Part shown: positions 5,643-6,182 of the stretch, one piece after another
How positions within the stretch are numbered: the stretch's first letter is position 1
Layout: every line of letters begins with the position of its first letter
NCBI GenBank assembly: GCA_002399505.1
Contig: DHDT01000067.1
Location: 55,033 to 61,214, forward strand
Source of the DNA: Caryophanales bacterium UBA4869
GTDB lineage: Bacteria; Bacillota_I; Bacilli_A; RFN20; CAG-288
Direction: 5' to 3'
DNA: 6,182 nt
Program-made: the position numbers and the translations under genes
Notes under the pieces: generated by a model
Told to the model about the DNA's origin: nothing
The model's input: the letters and a program-made list of their open reading frames with translations, nothing else
Database searches by the model: none

Positions 5643-6182
5643 CTACTTAACTTCTTTTTCTTTCTTCTTGATGTTCTTCTTGTAGAAGGCAAAGCCTAAG
5701 AAGATAAGTCCGGAAACTGCAATGGCAGCAAAGACTGAGTCAGCAGCGATAAGTCCCTTCTGCCAGGGAGTCATAACCTTTCTGATTTCCGTAGTTGATG
5801 AAAGGCCGTTCATGGCATTGGAGTGGACGGTGGTGTAGAGGATACGCTTAGCTGATTCACGCATGGCATTGGCTAATTCACCATAACCTGTCTTATAAGG
5901 ATCAAACTGCTTGGCGGCAGAGATAGAACCGTCGACTAAGTCGTTTCCGCAGAGGACCGCAGTCGGCATAGTGACCATACCCATGTAGAAGGTGAGGGAG
6001 TACATAGTCTTGAGGATATACATATCAGTGACGGCAAAGCCATCAAATCCTTCTTCTCCTCTGAGCCAGTCATTCATCAAAGGAGACAAGGTGGCGGCAT
6101 TTCTGGTTCCGACACGGTTATAGGAAGTCATCATGGCATGAGCATCACCCTCTTCGATGGCAATCTGGAAGGCCTTGAGATA
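5643..6182 (-). CDS. Glycoside hydrolase family 3 enzyme, C-terminal part, membrane-anchored (5' end outside window)
   Basis: The visible 179 residues are the end of a GH3 enzyme (beta-glucosidase-like; retaining hydrolysis of beta-glycosides). The reading frame is open to the window edge. YLKAFQIAIEEGDAHAMMTSYN and GFDGFAVTDMY match the GH3 catalytic TIM barrel; the aspartate of VTD (codon at 6024-6026) is in the nucleophile position. LCGNDLVDG and AKRILYTTVHSNAMNG match the end of that barrel. Only a short linker, one transmembrane helix (about visible residues 149-167) and a lysine-rich tail (YKKNIKKKEKEVK) follow. The usual GH3 C-terminal sandwich domain is absent after the barrel, so if present it must precede it, as in domain-swapped GH3 enzymes known from some rumen and gut Firmicutes. 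The helix and positive tail imply an extracellular enzyme fixed by its C-terminus. Start, signal peptide and specificity cannot be judged. An intrinsic terminator lies just downstream. Confidence 0.9.
   Translation of the reverse strand, partial: YLKAFQIAIEEGDAHAMMTSYNRVGTRNAATLSPLMNDWLRGEEGFDGFAVTDMYILKTMYSLTFYMGMVTMPTAVLCGNDLVDGSISAAKQFDPYKTGYGELANAMRESAKRILYTTVHSNAMNGLSSTTEIRKVMTPWQKGLIAADSVFAAIAVSGLIFLGFAFYKKNIKKKEKEVK

Overview
This 6.2 kb window looks like a chromosomal stretch from a low-GC, Gram-positive-type bacterium (Bacillota). The evidence is AT-rich DNA, a YitT-family membrane protein, a serine-linker lipoprotein of the type common in gut Bacilli and Clostridia, purine-rich ribosome-binding sites, and a membrane-anchored family 3 glycoside hydrolase. 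The standard genetic code fits: TGA is used as a stop at the end of the phospholipase-like gene. A gut-associated lineage near Erysipelotrichales or RF39-like Bacilli is a guess from protein style only. I see no mobile element, phage gene, CRISPR array, tRNA or rRNA.

Layout from left to right. Three genes lie on the minus strand and read right to left. They are a seven-helix membrane protein of unknown function (2295-3311), a YitT-family protein with a C-terminal DUF2179 domain (1116-2126), and a membrane-anchored PI-PLC X-domain protein with an intact catalytic set (61-1062). A 168-bp gap with a good sigma-A-type promoter separates the first two, so yitT probably starts a new transcript. The phospholipase gene follows yitT by 53 bp with no Shine-Dalgarno sequence and an extended -10-like element very close to its ATG. 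A divergent 279-bp gap then leads to one plus-strand gene, a 598-residue lipoprotein (3591-5387). It carries an HxH...CxCG module at each end and a degenerate copy of that module next to the first. After a convergent 255-bp gap holding a terminator-like hairpin for each direction, the 3' end of a minus-strand GH3 gene (5643-6182) runs off the right edge of the window.

All five products are predicted to be membrane proteins or tethered to the outer face of the membrane, so the window looks like a cell-envelope neighbourhood. Nothing shows that they form one pathway. The GH3 enzyme and the PI-PLC-like protein may both act on extracellular substrates (glycosides, inositol lipids or GPI-like anchors). 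The lipoprotein and the seven-helix protein have no function I can name. By eye, yitT and GH3 are more GC-rich than the other three genes, which would fit core genes interspersed with faster-evolving surface genes. I did not find convincing evidence of a new multi-gene system. The most interesting items are the lipoprotein's bookend modules, the PI-PLC-like enzyme and its unusual start region, and an overlapping pair of palindromes inside yitT.
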